The notes below the pieces were generated by a model. That model saw only the letters and a program-made list of their open reading frames with translations, made no database searches and was not told where the DNA came from. A DNA stretch of 64,000 nt from Pleurotus djamor. Lineage: Eukaryota; Basidiomycota; Agaricomycetes; Agaricales; Pleurotaceae. Each line of letters opens with the position of its first letter. Positions within the stretch are counted from its first letter, which is position 1. Shown here in pieces: positions 23,271-34,741 of the stretch. Both the position numbers and the translations under genes were made by a program. Location of the stretch: positions 1-64,000 of the forward strand of contig JAPEVF010000203.1 of NCBI GenBank assembly GCA_029747585.1, given 5' to 3'.

Positions 23271-23980
23271 ATGCTCCAGATCCTTTTTCTTATGAGTCTT
23301 GTACTCGTTGGTGAGTATTTGTTACAAACTGCTTACTACCGTCCCGTTACTGACTGAACGCAATATCTAATTTTCCATACACTAGTCGTGTCTGAGGAGA
23401 TCACCGTCACCGGAGTGTGGGTCACGGCCACACCCACAGCTACACCTCGATTCTCGGTCCCTTATCCCAGTATCTCGATTTCCTATGTCGGAACCGGGAG
23501 CGATGGTCTAGCGACGTTCGCTGCACTCTACAGCTTCGCCAGTATGAGTACGCCTTTTACGTATCCTGCATATACACTACAAGGTACGTCTAATGTTAAT
23601 ACTACGATTCTCAAGTATCTGCCGCTGATGGATGCTCAAATGGTGTTTGGGTATCAGGTACATACCTCGCCGGTAGCACGCAATTTATCTTCTCTGCAGT
23701 CGGCGACGGCGTACAGATCGGAGAGTCGTACACAACGACATTTGCTACTGCTCAGACAGGAGTACATGCATGCTCATGGGGAGAAGAACGCGTCAAAGGA
23801 ACATGTGTTCTTATAGACAACGGTACACCGGGGTTCACATGGACTGGCACGGTCGGACCTATCTTCACTCTGACCGTCGATAATGGGACTATATCTTCTA
23901 CTAGCTCCAGACCAAGTTGGCCATGCTATCTTCTGTTAGCATTAGGAGCCACATTGGGCATTTTACGTCTGTTTTACTGA
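23271..23980 (+). CDS. CSWGEER-family protein, paralogue D
   Basis: This is the fourth family member. The signal peptide is MLQILFLMSLVLV, interrupted by an intron with GTGAGT donor. The ectodomain opens SEEITVTGVWVTATPT and includes YVGTGSDGLATFAALYSFAS, matching paralogue B most closely. After a second intron it reads TYLAGSTQFIFSAVGDGV, then ACSWGEERVKGTC, GTVGPIFTLTVDNGT and a terminal helix ending GILRLFY. The block between the cysteines is conserved with one change (K for Q). Splicing is required at both junctions. Role unknown. Confidence 0.82.
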
Positions 23981-24614
23981 GGTTTGCCGCCTTATGGTGG
24001 TCGACTTAGTCGATATAATATTTGAAGCTCCGTGACTTGTCATATCACTGCAGAATCGGCGGAGATCGAATTCAAAGCCGGATGGATGCTAGCGGAGTTC
24101 AAACCGACCTGCTCCGAGTCTCCGTACCATCCTCAGAAATCCAAGTCGACCTTTTCTTCAGGCGCATTGTCCATGCTTTTCTCATATGTGCAGTTAGCCG
24201 AAGGTCACAAAGGTAAATTTGTCTTCTTCGGAGAAATATCGTTCCCAATCTCAGAGTTACGCCGTTGCAGCGACCAGTCGCTTGATATTACGTTCCCTCC
24301 TCGAATATCGGGGCACCCTGGCTGAAATCATGAGATTGAATGCTGCACACGTTGGAGTGGCGCTTTAGATCATTAGATACCTGTCTTAGGTACGCTCGTC
24401 CAGTTCCGTCGAAGGTTTGTATTGCTGACGCGAGTAAGGGCGGTGCCAAGGCTGTGAAAGCCTTTGTTCACGATACCGGCCTGGCATCTGCTGCTCACCT
24501 CCCTAGATAGGTCGTTCAGGTTCGCCATGTATATAATGAACTTGCATGGTGATTAAAGTGGCTTCACTTCCAACTGAACTTTAGCTGTTCGCTCGTCGTC
24601 GCCGAAATTTTAAT
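23981..24614. other. Spacer between paralogues D and E
   Basis: No gene is supported. The last 150 bases resemble the promoter of paralogue C. Confidence 0.45.
24530..24536 (+). promoter_or_regulatory. TATA box of paralogue E
   Basis: TATATAA lies 79 bases before the start codon of paralogue E, matching the arrangement upstream of paralogue C. Confidence 0.55.
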
Positions 24615-25299
24615 ATGCTTGCCATTCTTCTGGTTCTCAGTTCCGCGTTCCTCAGTGGTGAGTCTCCTGGATATTTAGCTGCAGTTACTTAACATGTTAC
24701 TTCGCCAGTTTCCGCCAAAGAGGTCACCATCTTTGGAGTGATCGGGACGCAGACAGAAACTCCCGTCCCCACTCCAAGTATCTCACTTTCACCTGTTGGG
24801 ACTGGAAGCGACGGGATAGCGACCTATGACGCCTTCTTGAGCTTCGATAATGTGGTTCAGACCTTCTTAAATGACCGCATATCACCCATATCCATCCCTG
24901 CGCGTACATATCACGGTAGGTTCCGTTTACATTCGTTGGACTAAAATGTTGATAATGATTTTGATCGTTTTAGCAACGTACCTGGCGGCAAGCACCCAAC
25001 TGATTATCTCAGGAGTGGGGGAAGGTTTGGAGATCGGGGCTTCGTATACGAGTACCTATGATGCGTTCCAGACCGAGGTAGAGGCTTGCTCATGGGGAGA
25101 AGAACGTGTTCAAGGAACCTGCGTTCTCGTGGTCAATGGGGAGCCTATGCTCACTTACACCGGAACGGTTGGACCTGTGTTTACCGTGACTGTCGACAAC
25201 GCAGCAACACCTATTCAGACTCCACGACATAAATGGACGGCGACCCTACTGTTACTCACATCGGGATTTATGTTGGGTATCGTGCGGCTCTTCATATGA
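24615..25299 (+). CDS. CSWGEER-family protein, paralogue E
   Basis: This is the fifth family member. The signal peptide MLAILLVLSSAFLS is followed by an intron with a standard GTGAGT donor at the position where paralogue C has GCAAGT. The ectodomain opens KEVTIFGVIGTQTE and carries SISLSPVGTGSDGIATYDAF and PARTYH, then TYLAASTQLIISGVGEG, ACSWGEERVQGTC, GTVGPVFTVTVDNAATPIQT and a terminal helix ending GIVRLFI. It is the closest relative of C. The downstream neighbour on the same strand is the GNAT-Mss4 gene. Confidence 0.82.
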
Positions 25300-25686
25300 C
25301 CACATATGACTTGGTGAAACAAAAACAGAGAGGAAACTGGAGCTTGTATTATGGGTTGGAAAATGTAAAATACTCAGATAATGAGCTGGATATCGTACAT
25401 ACCTACTATACGCCTACTGAGGCCCGAAGGAAGTTAAATCGACCTCCACCATGGCCTCGATTCGCTTCATTCCCGTCACGACTGGGGTCGCAAACAATTG
25501 TGAGCACCTTGGGGGACAAGTCGTTACGCCTCGCCTTTTCGTGCTATAGGAATTTGAAAGTCATGCCGCGCTAGAGACTGGGGATCTTCAAATACTAGAA
25601 ATCACGCCATGCACGCGTTGAGCGTATGGATCTGGAAAGAGGCCGAGGCTTCAAGTTGGCGCCCTGGTTTCTCAAACTCACCCTCG
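25300..25686. other. Spacer with orphan coding-like fragment
   Basis: From 25451 a frame starts MASIRFIPVTTGVANN and, across a possible splice, continues EFESHAALETGDLQILE before a stop. It looks protein-like but I could not join it cleanly to the GNAT gene downstream, nor name it. Confidence 0.35.
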
Positions 25687-26961
25687 ATGGCAAGTCAATG
25701 TTATTCTTATGGATGGGTCCCCCCACAAGATTTGGAAACTGCTATTGAAATTGAGAAGAAAGGTAACATTCACCCCATGATCCAAACCAATCCGCGGTCC
25801 TGAGCATGGTAACACAGGTTTCCCCGTTGATGAGGCAGCTAGCCTAGAATCTTTTCGGCACGTCCTTTCAGTCGATCTGTACATATATCGCCTCCATAAT
25901 CAGCTATTGGATCCAGCTTTCGTCAATCCAATGCTGGAGAACTCTTTCTCGGTGTCTACGCGGAGGATGGCACTGATTCCAAGCGGATAGTGGGCTACGT
26001 TTGCTCAACCCTTTCTCCCGCGACCACTCTCACTCACGAATCCATGTCTACACACGTGCCCGGTGCGAGTACGATATGCATCCACTCGGTTTGCGTTCTT
26101 CCCGAACTTAGGCGGAAGGGCGTCGGACTTGCACTGCTCAAAGAATACGTCTCAAGACTCCAATCCGCTTCCAAGAACTCAGAGACGCCGTACGAACGCA
26201 TTCTTTTGATCGCGCATGAAGAACTACGATCTTTCTATGAAAAAGCGGGCTTCGAATGGCTCGGACCAAGCTCTGTTGTCCATGGATCGCGACCTTGGTT
26301 TGAAATGAGAAAGATACTACGCGACTCTGTAACGGAGGAGGGACAGGCACCGTCTCAGGCTATCCCGGCAGGTCTTTGGGAGGCCTTACAACGACCTTCG
26401 CGCAATAAAGCCGTACAGAAACTCCTCTCTGCATTCGATGGAGTAGAAGCTGTCATCGATCAGGGGACAAACAAGTTCGACCTTCTCTGCCCAATACCCG
26501 AATGTGGGAGCATAATTCTAAAGAGTGGCGTTGCTCGGTGGAAGGAGCGCGACAGTGTTCAGGTCCGCCCTATTTTCACGTTTCCGTTGGGTTACAAGCT
26601 CCCGCTGAGTTTGGCGAAAATTAGATGGAGCCCTCAAATCAGAGTGTACATCCTCTTCTGCCCAATTTGCCTTCACCGCCTGCGACGGCACAGTGGTGGC
26701 TTGTAGGACCTTCTCCGATGGAATTTGAGAACATTGGCTTCACCCGCCCAGCCGAGTCATTGCCCCTCTCACGTGAGTTTCCTTCCTTGAAGCTTGAAGC
26801 ATGATAATGAGCTTACGAGCCTTCAAACTTGGCGTTAAGCTTCTGGGAAGGTGTTGAAGCTGTTGGCTTGTGCTGAATGCGATCTCGGACCACTGGGGTG
26901 GAGCGAGCAAGGGGGTTCCGAGTTTTGGCTTGCTTGCTCAAGGGTAGGCTATCGCCAATGA
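25687..26961 (+). CDS. GNAT acetyltransferase fused to Mss4-like zinc domain
   Basis: The N-terminal half is a GNAT of the arylalkylamine/polyamine N-acetyltransferase type: PPQDLETAIEIEKK, GFPVDEAASLESF, AGELFLGVYAEDG, the motif A segment VCVLPELRRKGVGLALLKEY that binds acetyl-CoA, and FYEKAGFEWLGPS. The C-terminal half is Mss4-like: LLCPIPECGSIIL, WWLVGPSPMEFENIGFTRP and LLACAECDLGPLGW. The CxxxxC and CxxC pairs match the zinc site of that fold. Five exons or more are needed; the last two boundaries are clear and the stop is at 26959-26961. The junction after LESF is unclear: a GT donor gives the wrong frame, whereas a GC donor two bases earlier restores LESFRFRQSNAG. The start at 25687 is a best guess. 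Confidence 0.75.
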
Positions 26962-27010
26962 TGAAGAGTGTCAAGGATGAATAATTCGAAGTATCTGTCG
27001 TTTACTCCAA

Positions 27011-30000
27011 TTAAAGGGACAAAGAACGGGATGAACCCGGAGAAGTTTTGAACGACGTAACCTGTCTTCCTTGATGCGAGATCACGACTTGACGGGGTCG
27101 AGCGGACTTATCAATCCTGACTATGACCTTCGTTGCCTTTCCGTTGCTCCACTGCATATCTATACCTATACCTCCTCTGACGCGTGCACCTTTGATCGAA
27201 CCGCTTGCCCATTGTTTCGGCAATGCAGGCAAGAGTTTAATTACAAGCGGTGTAGAAAGCGATGGAACATCGGGGGCTTGAAGAAGTGCATTCTACAAGT
27301 CAAAGCAAAGTTAGAAGACTTCCATTGAGGCCCACAGCGTCATGTAGCATACCATAATCGCAGCCGGATAGCCAAGGTTTGCGTCGATTTGGAAGATTGG
27401 GAATTCTTCGTAAGGGTTGTACAAGCTAAAGAGGTTGTGTCCAAAGTTCTCGAAAAGGGCAAACTGAGCGCAAAGGAGGTTTTAATCTTTGGGCCAAGCA
27501 TCATAGCAGGGGGCAGTTTGAGGCTCACCGTCAGGATATGGTAAAATTCGTCCGCTTTGCCGAGTTGTGCCCAGGCAGCGGCTCGCCATACTTTTTCCCA
27601 TCCCGAGTCAGCGTCTGGGCCCGTGCCGTTTCCTCTGTGGGTCAGACTTATAGTTGTGGCATCCAGAACCTGTTGATGGGTATACGCGGCGGTTGATCCG
27701 GGAGCGCTTTGGAGAGAAGGTGTATATCCAGTGATCGCGTAGCCTGGGTAAAGACCAATAAGATGAGACAGGTGTCGATGGAGATCTGTGGGTCTGTCGA
27801 TATCGACTTTCCATTCTGTCAGGAAGCGATGGTTAAGCGAAAGCAGGTCGTGAACAGTGTTTATCTAGAACAAACCTTGTAATTGCCCCCAAGAGCCGAT
27901 GTGGATGCCTTTGTCCATCCGAGCTCGCTTAGCCCTTACCTCTGCGTGCGAAGTCAACAAGAACGAACTGAGGTTCGATACGGAAACCAATCACCTTCGA
28001 GGAAAGCGGTATCAGTGTCCCCAGAAACCGGGAACCCTTTCTCCACAGCGTTGAAGAGCTGCCATATCAACTGTTGTGCATGAGAGCACCCTGTGTCGAG
28101 AGGTTATTCAACATTCACAAAAGGGGAACCGACGGCGATTTACGCACCGAAAGTTATCGGGGCTTGCTCGGGGGAATTGCAAGGATTGACCACAAGCGTC
28201 GAGTCGTTAAAGTGGAGATCTGGGATGAGTTTGTCCAGATGGAACTGGGCGACTCCCTTTATTGAAGGGGGTGGAATCGTGGAAGTTAGTAGATGCCATG
28301 CATGGGACGGAGAATATGTTTCGCCGAGAGCGGTGGCTATATGTGTACTGAGCACAGGAGATTTAAAGAAGCTTACCTTCAAGAGGGGCCAACCTTGTGA
28401 CTTGAACCATGCGACATCGTTCGTGAAGTCGAAGTAATCCCAAACGTGGACCATCTGTCCCACTTTCAGGCGACTAGATACTAGATATCGTCGAGAAGAC
28501 AACTCACCATCCAGACAGCAGCCTCTGTAGAATAGGGAATGAGACATCCGAGTCAAGATCAGATCCAGCTAGACCGGTACGACGCACCTGGGTAATCTCC
28601 CCATTCAGCACCTTGCTTCATGCCCGTGTGGCCGAAGATCTAGAGTATTGACCGAGGGTGAGATTAGCGAAGATCCCCAGGGCGAGGTAACGTACATTCA
28701 TCTACATAGTTGCAATTCAACAAAAAAAAAACCCACTAATCGTGAGGGAAGTCATACGCACTTCGTTATGCGTAACCCATCCACGGGTAATGTTATATAA
28801 AACCTTCGCAGTATACGCCCCTCTCGGTGCCCAGGTTTTCTAGAGGGGAGGAATGAGGCGGAGGTTAACCGTAGATGATGGAAAATAACCTCTATGTAAT
28901 TAAACATTGATTTCGACAAGTCGAGTCCAGTGCTCTCAGCAGCCCATAAGTTCATCTGGATATTGATGTTGGCGTCTGCAACATGGACAAGTCAGCATCA
29001 TTGAGTGAATGTGTGGGCGGAGGAGGGTCTTACGGTAATCGGCCGACCACGCATTTCCATACCCATTTGCCCATTTTCCTTGGAGATTTGCAGGAAGTAC
29101 GCTGCGAGCGCTACTCCATAACATATACCTTCCATAATTGAAAAGAACGTTTTCGAGATACAAGTTACCCCCAGATGTCGTCCCGGGATACGCGATCTGG
29201 TACGCGTCAAGAAGGTCCGCTGTTGTTTGAGACAAATCGCTCGGAGAGGGTCCTTGACCGAGTACGAGAGAGAACTGGTTCAGCGTAGCCTGCACGTCGG
29301 CCAGGTGAGCCTTGAGGAGCGTAGTCGCGGGTTTCGATGCGTCAGAGAGGAGTTTGACGAGGGAGGCGTGTGGATCCGGCCCTTTGAATGAGTAGCCGTG
29401 GGCCTCGTCTCCAGCATTCATATCAAAATTCGTCCCTCCAACCCAGGTGATCCAAGTTTCTGTGGTGCCCGAAACGGTGACAGTCGCATTTACTGTAGAG
29501 CCACTTATGTTCACTGGTGAGCAAAGAGCGGAGCATTTTTGATACAACATACCAGTTCCGGTAGCGGAATTGCAAGAGATAGAGCCACCAACACTTCCCA
29601 CCTTCGCGAGGATTTCATACGCCATGCCCGGGTCGGAGACAAGCCCTGAGAGTTTCAGAGTTGTGCTATCGACACACGAAACAGAAGGCGGCGGTAAACC
29701 ATCGGTAACCAGCGAGAGGGGAGAGAAAGCATAAGTTATCGTAGGCAGAGTTGCTCGTGAGGCTGATGTAGTGCGTTGTGTGCAAGATTGAGTGGGATGA
29801 GAGCAAAACGACTCGCTAAAGCACGCAAAAGGGTTAAAATGGGGCGAATTTTGCATGAGAATATACACGAACCGGAGGATTGCCTGGCCTCCCTGAGTCC
29901 AGCTCGTTCTAGCGACACCTTCATCGAGATCGAGCCAGCGGAAGTAGTTGGTCATAGAACCGGTCACATTCATCGTCGTTACGAGGTTACCAGCAGACGC

Positions 30001-30609
30001 GTATGATCCTGTTCATAATGCGTCAGCGAGTGGTGAGGGGCGACAGGTGTAGGCCTCACCATAAGCTCCGGAATCCGAAGCTAGAGCGTCAATGTCTAAT
30101 GGTGGCGTTTGAACAGGAAAGCGAGTACACAGACGCAGATATACTGACTGTCTATTTGACCATCTGGGCTTTGGAAGATGGATTGTCTAACGCTTTGCAT
30201 AGCTTGAACCATGGAAGCCTGTTCATACGGCTGTTTGTTACCGCCGTTGTATGTCTGCTTGAGATGTTANGCCCCCTTGCATAGGTGCCTTCAATGACCA
30301 CTAACCGAATCAGCAAACGGTCCGCCAGACCATAATGACTCAATATTCAGTTGTGTGACTTCTTGGGCGGTACCCCCCCGGTACCATGGCTTTGCAGACG
30401 TGTCAGCGATCTCACCTCAGTGGATTGAAGCTTTGCTTACCGGCGATATATCCATTTCCAATGGGTAGCAGTTCTCTCGCCCAGTTGGTCCCAGGTTGTG
30501 TATACCATAGGCCGTTACCAGACGCGGGAAATCCAGGCGGCGCTGAAAGGACTAACGGTGCTATCCCAACCGTAAATGAGAGCAAACGTAGGATGTTCCG
30601 TGTCGCCAT
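27011..30609 (-). CDS. Secreted GH95 alpha-L-fucosidase
   Basis: This encodes a glycoside hydrolase family 95 enzyme, which removes terminal alpha-1,2-linked L-fucose (some members act on L-galactose). A signal peptide (MATRNILRLLSFTVGIAPLVLS) precedes the N-terminal beta-sandwich with ELLPIGNGYIAG and IESLWSGGPFADS. The helical barrel contains NLQGKWANGYGNAWSADY, MNLWAAESTGLDLS, VVNPCNSPEQAP, and PIFQIDANLGYPAAIM with the catalytic-region Asp. A C-terminal beta domain ends at 27011. The gene needs many short introns. Length is consistent with full-length family members of about 800 residues. It was read across many exons and I saw no disabling change; an N at 30270 lies in an intron. The stop lies only 50 bases from the GNAT stop, so the genes converge. 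Confidence 0.9.
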
Positions 30610-31224
30610 ATGAGTCACAGCACTCAGCCACAGCCAAAGCCAGCTGGAGGAGATCTGCACCAACTCTCCGCAAAGCATCCCTTATATGTTTCCTGGGCCC
30701 CCGATGCCCAAGAAGCACTTGTCACCTGTTCACGCGTGGTTAGCTGATGTCGCGGCGCGGCGGGTAACATGAAGCTTGTAATTGGACAGAACACGAGTGG
30801 CGCTGGTTACAGCACAGAACATGTATGAGACGGACTTCTGGACATATGGTTGGGTGGGTTCGCTTCGCGAAGTAACTGCCACGAACTTTTAGCGGGGATT
30901 TTCCGTGGCGGTCGAAAACTAGAGAATCTCAATAGGCCACTTGACAAGCCTCAAGCCAAGCACGACAACTTACGTTGTTTTTCAAAGTCTCGCACAGGAG
31001 CCCTCTGGCGATATTTTGAGTCAGATAGGTGGTGAGTTAGGCTCGAATTCCAGCCTCTATGACGAGAGGATGATACTTAGTCGATCCTCTTTTTACAGAG
31101 TGATCAGTGATGGGTGTGGTCAAAAGTGGTGATTAGGCGCGTTCGGCGCTTTGAACATATGTGCTAAAAATTTCTAATCTACGCTTTTTTCTCCAACAAC
31201 TTTCTGCTTCAGAGTTGGGCGGAA
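30610..31224. other. Spacer GH95 / cysteine-rich protein 1
   Basis: Upstream region of the fucosidase and downstream region of the small cysteine-rich gene. No other gene is seen. Confidence 0.5.
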
Positions 31225-31461
31225 TCACTGCGAGTTGGGGCCGTTTGGGTCAATACCCCAGCAACACACCCAGCAATCTCGAGATGGGGCATCCATGCCT
31301 TCTGGACACGACGGCCTTGGTGCTTTTTGATGGCCGTCTGCGTCACAGGCCGACCAACAGAGGATGTCTGCTGCTCCTCGACGCGATAACCCGGCCTCCA
31401 TAGGGAGGCTCAGGGCAGAGACAGCGGCCGCAGTAAGGAATGCAACGATAGCGAACTTCAT
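31225..31461 (-). CDS. Small secreted cysteine-rich protein, single module
   Basis: An uninterrupted frame encodes 78 residues. A signal peptide (MKFAIVAFLTAAAVSALS) is followed by a short propeptide-like stretch with a dibasic SRRG site, then one cysteine module: CWSACDADG, a Pro-rich loop, SCPEG and CWVCC. The module resembles each of the two modules in the proteins at 33817 and 34742. Small secreted cysteine-rich proteins of mushrooms can act in development or in interactions with other organisms; nothing in the sequence decides. The start opens directly on the signal peptide; an in-frame Met 33 bases upstream would precede it. Confidence 0.72.
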   Translation of the reverse strand: MKFAIVAFLTAAAVSALSLPMEAGLSRRGAADILCWSACDADGHQKAPRPSCPEGMDAPSRDCWVCCWGIDPNGPNSQ

Positions 31462-33816
31462 GGTATCTACATGGAGTTCAGATGCTGGATACACCGACGA
31501 GGGGTATAGCCCTAACCTTGGGATAGCTGAGACTTTTTAACGAGGTGCGCTTGTGAATTCAAACCGCGGTTTGGCCTCCCTGATTAGATTGTTAGTTTGA
31601 TGACTGATGCTCAAATGAAGTTGTACTCCTTACCTGCTCTTAGAGTGGAAGATGAGATGATGGGACCATCCTCTCGTCTTGACGCGCTTTTATACACCAG
31701 ACCCCCAAACCTCTGAAAGCTGGTCGTGTCACGAATCTACCATTGTAAAAGTCATCTCCCGTTACAGACACGCTTCGGTTGGGAAGCCCTGCTTGGACGG
31801 CCTCTGTGTACAACAAGCGTTGCGTAAGCTTCTCCCATCTTGTGAGCAAATCTCATCTGGAGGTGAGGCTTCTTTGCCTTCGGCCAAGGCACTCAGTGGC
31901 TAGGGCTGGCCGTTGCCCTCGCACATGGCTCTCCGCGATCTGGCCTCCTGGACAGGACACGCATTTCCTCTTGCAGACACCTGCATGTACGATGCAGCTG
32001 GCTTGAGGACGGACACTCGGGTGCAGACTTATTCACATACCATCGGTCATCTGTTCGTCATGCTCATGCTCCTCTGGCATCAAGGGGCTCGGTCCGTCTC
32101 AACTGAGACACAACTTTGCGCGAAATGTCCGCACTTTCCGTCAGTTTGTGCCTCTCGCCAAGGCTCCGCTCGAAGTTCAGAGAATACCTCGAGCAGGACG
32201 TACTACACGTTATAACCGGATCTCTGTCTTCCTGCCACTTCCTGCCACTTTATGCTTTCGAAGCCCCCCTTCAACCATCGCTCCTAGTTGTGAGAGGCCA
32301 CCACTGTGAACTGATTTTGGACCTACCCCGACTTCACCGACTGTACATAATGCTTCCGAAATACTACAAAACAACTGCTTTCTCCTGGCGAAGCGTGTGG
32401 CGAAGGCATTCTTTCCGCTGTCATTGACGAGGATATGATCAAATGGAAGGATGTTCTAACATCCAGATTGTCTTCTTTACTCCTCATATCTACGTATGCT
32501 TTACTCTTCAAGTGGCTCCATGGTTCGTTTTTCTCTTCCAGAAGATCTATCGTCAAATGTTGATGGAAAAGGTCCTTCGTGTGTATCGTCCCATCCCCCA
32601 TTGTGCCCTTGAACCGTGCCCCTGGCCTACGGGATTTACCCCGGTCTCTGGTCTAATCGTGTCGAAGCCAGTGGTAGGTTTGGCTTGCCCATCAGATACA
32701 CAACTTTGGTCTGTCGACTAGCATATTCATAACGCGACGGCCATAATGCCCCGAACTGTGACGACGAGCTTTCCCGATGACACGCCCTCATCGACCAGAT
32801 ACTTTCAACCTTGCATAAGTGGATTTTCTCGTATCCCGAACCTCAAACCACCGGTGTGTTATTATATCTCGCCTTCTCTCCACATGAAACACTGATCCTC
32901 AGATTGCTACAATGTACTGCACCTTTTGCCTTCCAGGTCATTCCTTCAAGGTGAAGAATCGCCTTAGCCCTTCTCCTCATGCTCGGCCCTTCAATTGTCC
33001 GATGCTCCCTCCCCCAGCAGACGCCAATGACGACCCTATTCATCTTACTGTGTTTGTTAAATCTGATGATTCTCATCAGAATGAACGGCATATGACTTTG
33101 CAACGGAATTTAACGGGCATATGCGACCGCGTAGTCGGTGGCCGTGGTCACTTCTGCTTTGTAACTCGTCGGGTCAAGGTTCTCCAAGCGCTGAAACATC
33201 CCACCTCCAACCAATGGTATGGACAACATGGCACCCTTCCCATGTTGAATCAAATGCCATGACATAACTGTAACATTCCGCCAACCGGACGGTCCTTGGG
33301 CATTCATTCCGGTGATGGGATTCTGGCACTTTTGAACTTGAGCGCGCTCCGCGGCGCACGCGCCCATATCCTATGCCGACATCATCACCCCGCCACCGCC
33401 CTTTGATCCAAGGCTTTCGCGGCAAAACGAGACGCGCTATAACGTCAATGTCTCCATCCAATCCTTACGTGAAATGCTTGCCTTTGGCTTGGAGGACCTA
33501 GACGTGTGTGTTACTCCATGGTGAATTCTACGACCCTAGCCAATGAAACAAGTTCCGCCGCGCCTTGGGAAGAACGCTGTGATTTTTCGCCGAGGATAAA
33601 TAGGCCCTCTCTGCAACGTTCAACCACCAGCTCCCAAAGCATTCATCACTTGTAGGTGATCTTTCCTTACAATCTCGACAGCACACTTACGATATCCCTT
33701 AGGACCTAGCCGTACCACAAGTTCTACTTCAATTCAAACTACACGATCTACGTTTAAAGGTACTTGATACCCACTTATTAGCCCACAAGTTATGTCCTAA
33801 CCGTACTCGTCTGTAG
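31462..33816. other. 2.3-kb region without supported gene
   Basis: Several frames of 60-115 codons exist on both strands but none shows a signal peptide, domain or convincing exon chain. The last 200 bases are the promoter and 5' UTR of the first two-module cysteine-rich gene, with a TATA-like GATAAATA near 33594. A 5' UTR intron appears to run from about 33760 to 33816. Confidence 0.45.
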
Positions 33817-34089
33817 ATGAAATTCTCCGTCGCCATCCTCGCTGCTTTCGCTGCCTCTGCCTCTGCTGCCGTCTGCACCAGAGAATGCGGAAGCGAGGCT
33901 GGTGTCTGCGCCGAAGGCTGGGNCCCCTTCCAGCAGGGTGCTTGCTGGTCCTGCTGCAAGCTTCCAACCGAGCCCCTCTTCTGCCCCGCCGTTTGCCTTG
34001 AGGCCAACCCCAACTGCGCTGGTGGCCCAGGATTCCCCCAAGGATCTGGCGACTGCTGGAACTGCTGCGGCATGACCCCCCAAAACTAA
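33817..34089 (+). CDS. Small secreted cysteine-rich protein, double module 1
   Basis: A single coding exon encodes 90 residues with signal peptide MKFSVAILAAFAASASA. Two similar cysteine modules follow: CTRECGSEAGVC then GACWSCC, and CPAVCLEANPNC then GDCWNCC, giving twelve cysteines. The internal repeat suggests duplication of a unit like that in the 31225 gene. The ATG lies immediately after a CTGTAG acceptor, so the 5' UTR intron ends exactly at the start codon; the same holds for the paralogue at 34742. One N (33923) changes a single codon without breaking the frame. Function unknown. Confidence 0.78.
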   Translation: MKFSVAILAAFAASASAAVCTRECGSEAGVCAEGWXPFQQGACWSCCKLPTEPLFCPAVCLEANPNCAGGPGFPQGSGDCWNCCGMTPQN

Positions 34090-34741
34090 GCATTTTGCAT
34101 GGTGCAGATGCCTTAGCTTCTAGTAGCTACTCCAGTATCCCGTAATTCTAGACATGGCTTTGAGTACCGTTCGATGAGAAACCCCATGTTTTGCTTATCC
34201 CCTTTGGAAGTTAATCCCTTTCAACCAACTTCGCAGTAAGAAATTAAGCATCGCTTGCATTTCGGGGCGCCCAAGTCTCAAGAGGGTCGCGCCCATTGAC
34301 GTTGTTATTGAATGCCACCCTGGCTTTACTGTGAACTCTCCAAGCTTCTCCAAGCCAAGCGTTTTCATACCCAAGGATATGTGGATTCTCCGCAGCTTAA
34401 CGTGAGTCTCTCCACATTGTTTATTCACCAAACGGCTCAACGTTCGGCCATGACCTGATTGTGTAGAACATGCACGCGTATATAAGTGCCAATGGTTCAT
34501 GTCTACCTTCCATCAACAAGTCAACGCCCAACAGAACATTGGCAGCTGTGAGACTCTACCTCCCTTCTACCTTGTTGACTTGTCCTGACCCATCGGAACG
34601 TCCATTTCCACGTAGACATCGTGAGGATTACCAAGCCACGACCAAGCCCACGTTATTGAATTACAGTCACCCATCATCTATAATCAGGTGAGCTGTCAGA
34701 GGAAACGTTCTTGAGCCCATTTAACTCCCAGTATTTGTTAG
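34090..34741. other. Spacer and promoter of double-module gene 2
   Basis: This contains a TATA box at 34479-34485 and a probable 5' UTR intron ending at 34741. No further gene is seen. Confidence 0.5.
34479..34485 (+). promoter_or_regulatory. TATA box of double-module gene 2
   Basis: TATATAA followed by G lies about 260 bases before the ATG; with a spliced 5' UTR intron in between, this is a reasonable core promoter position. Confidence 0.45.
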
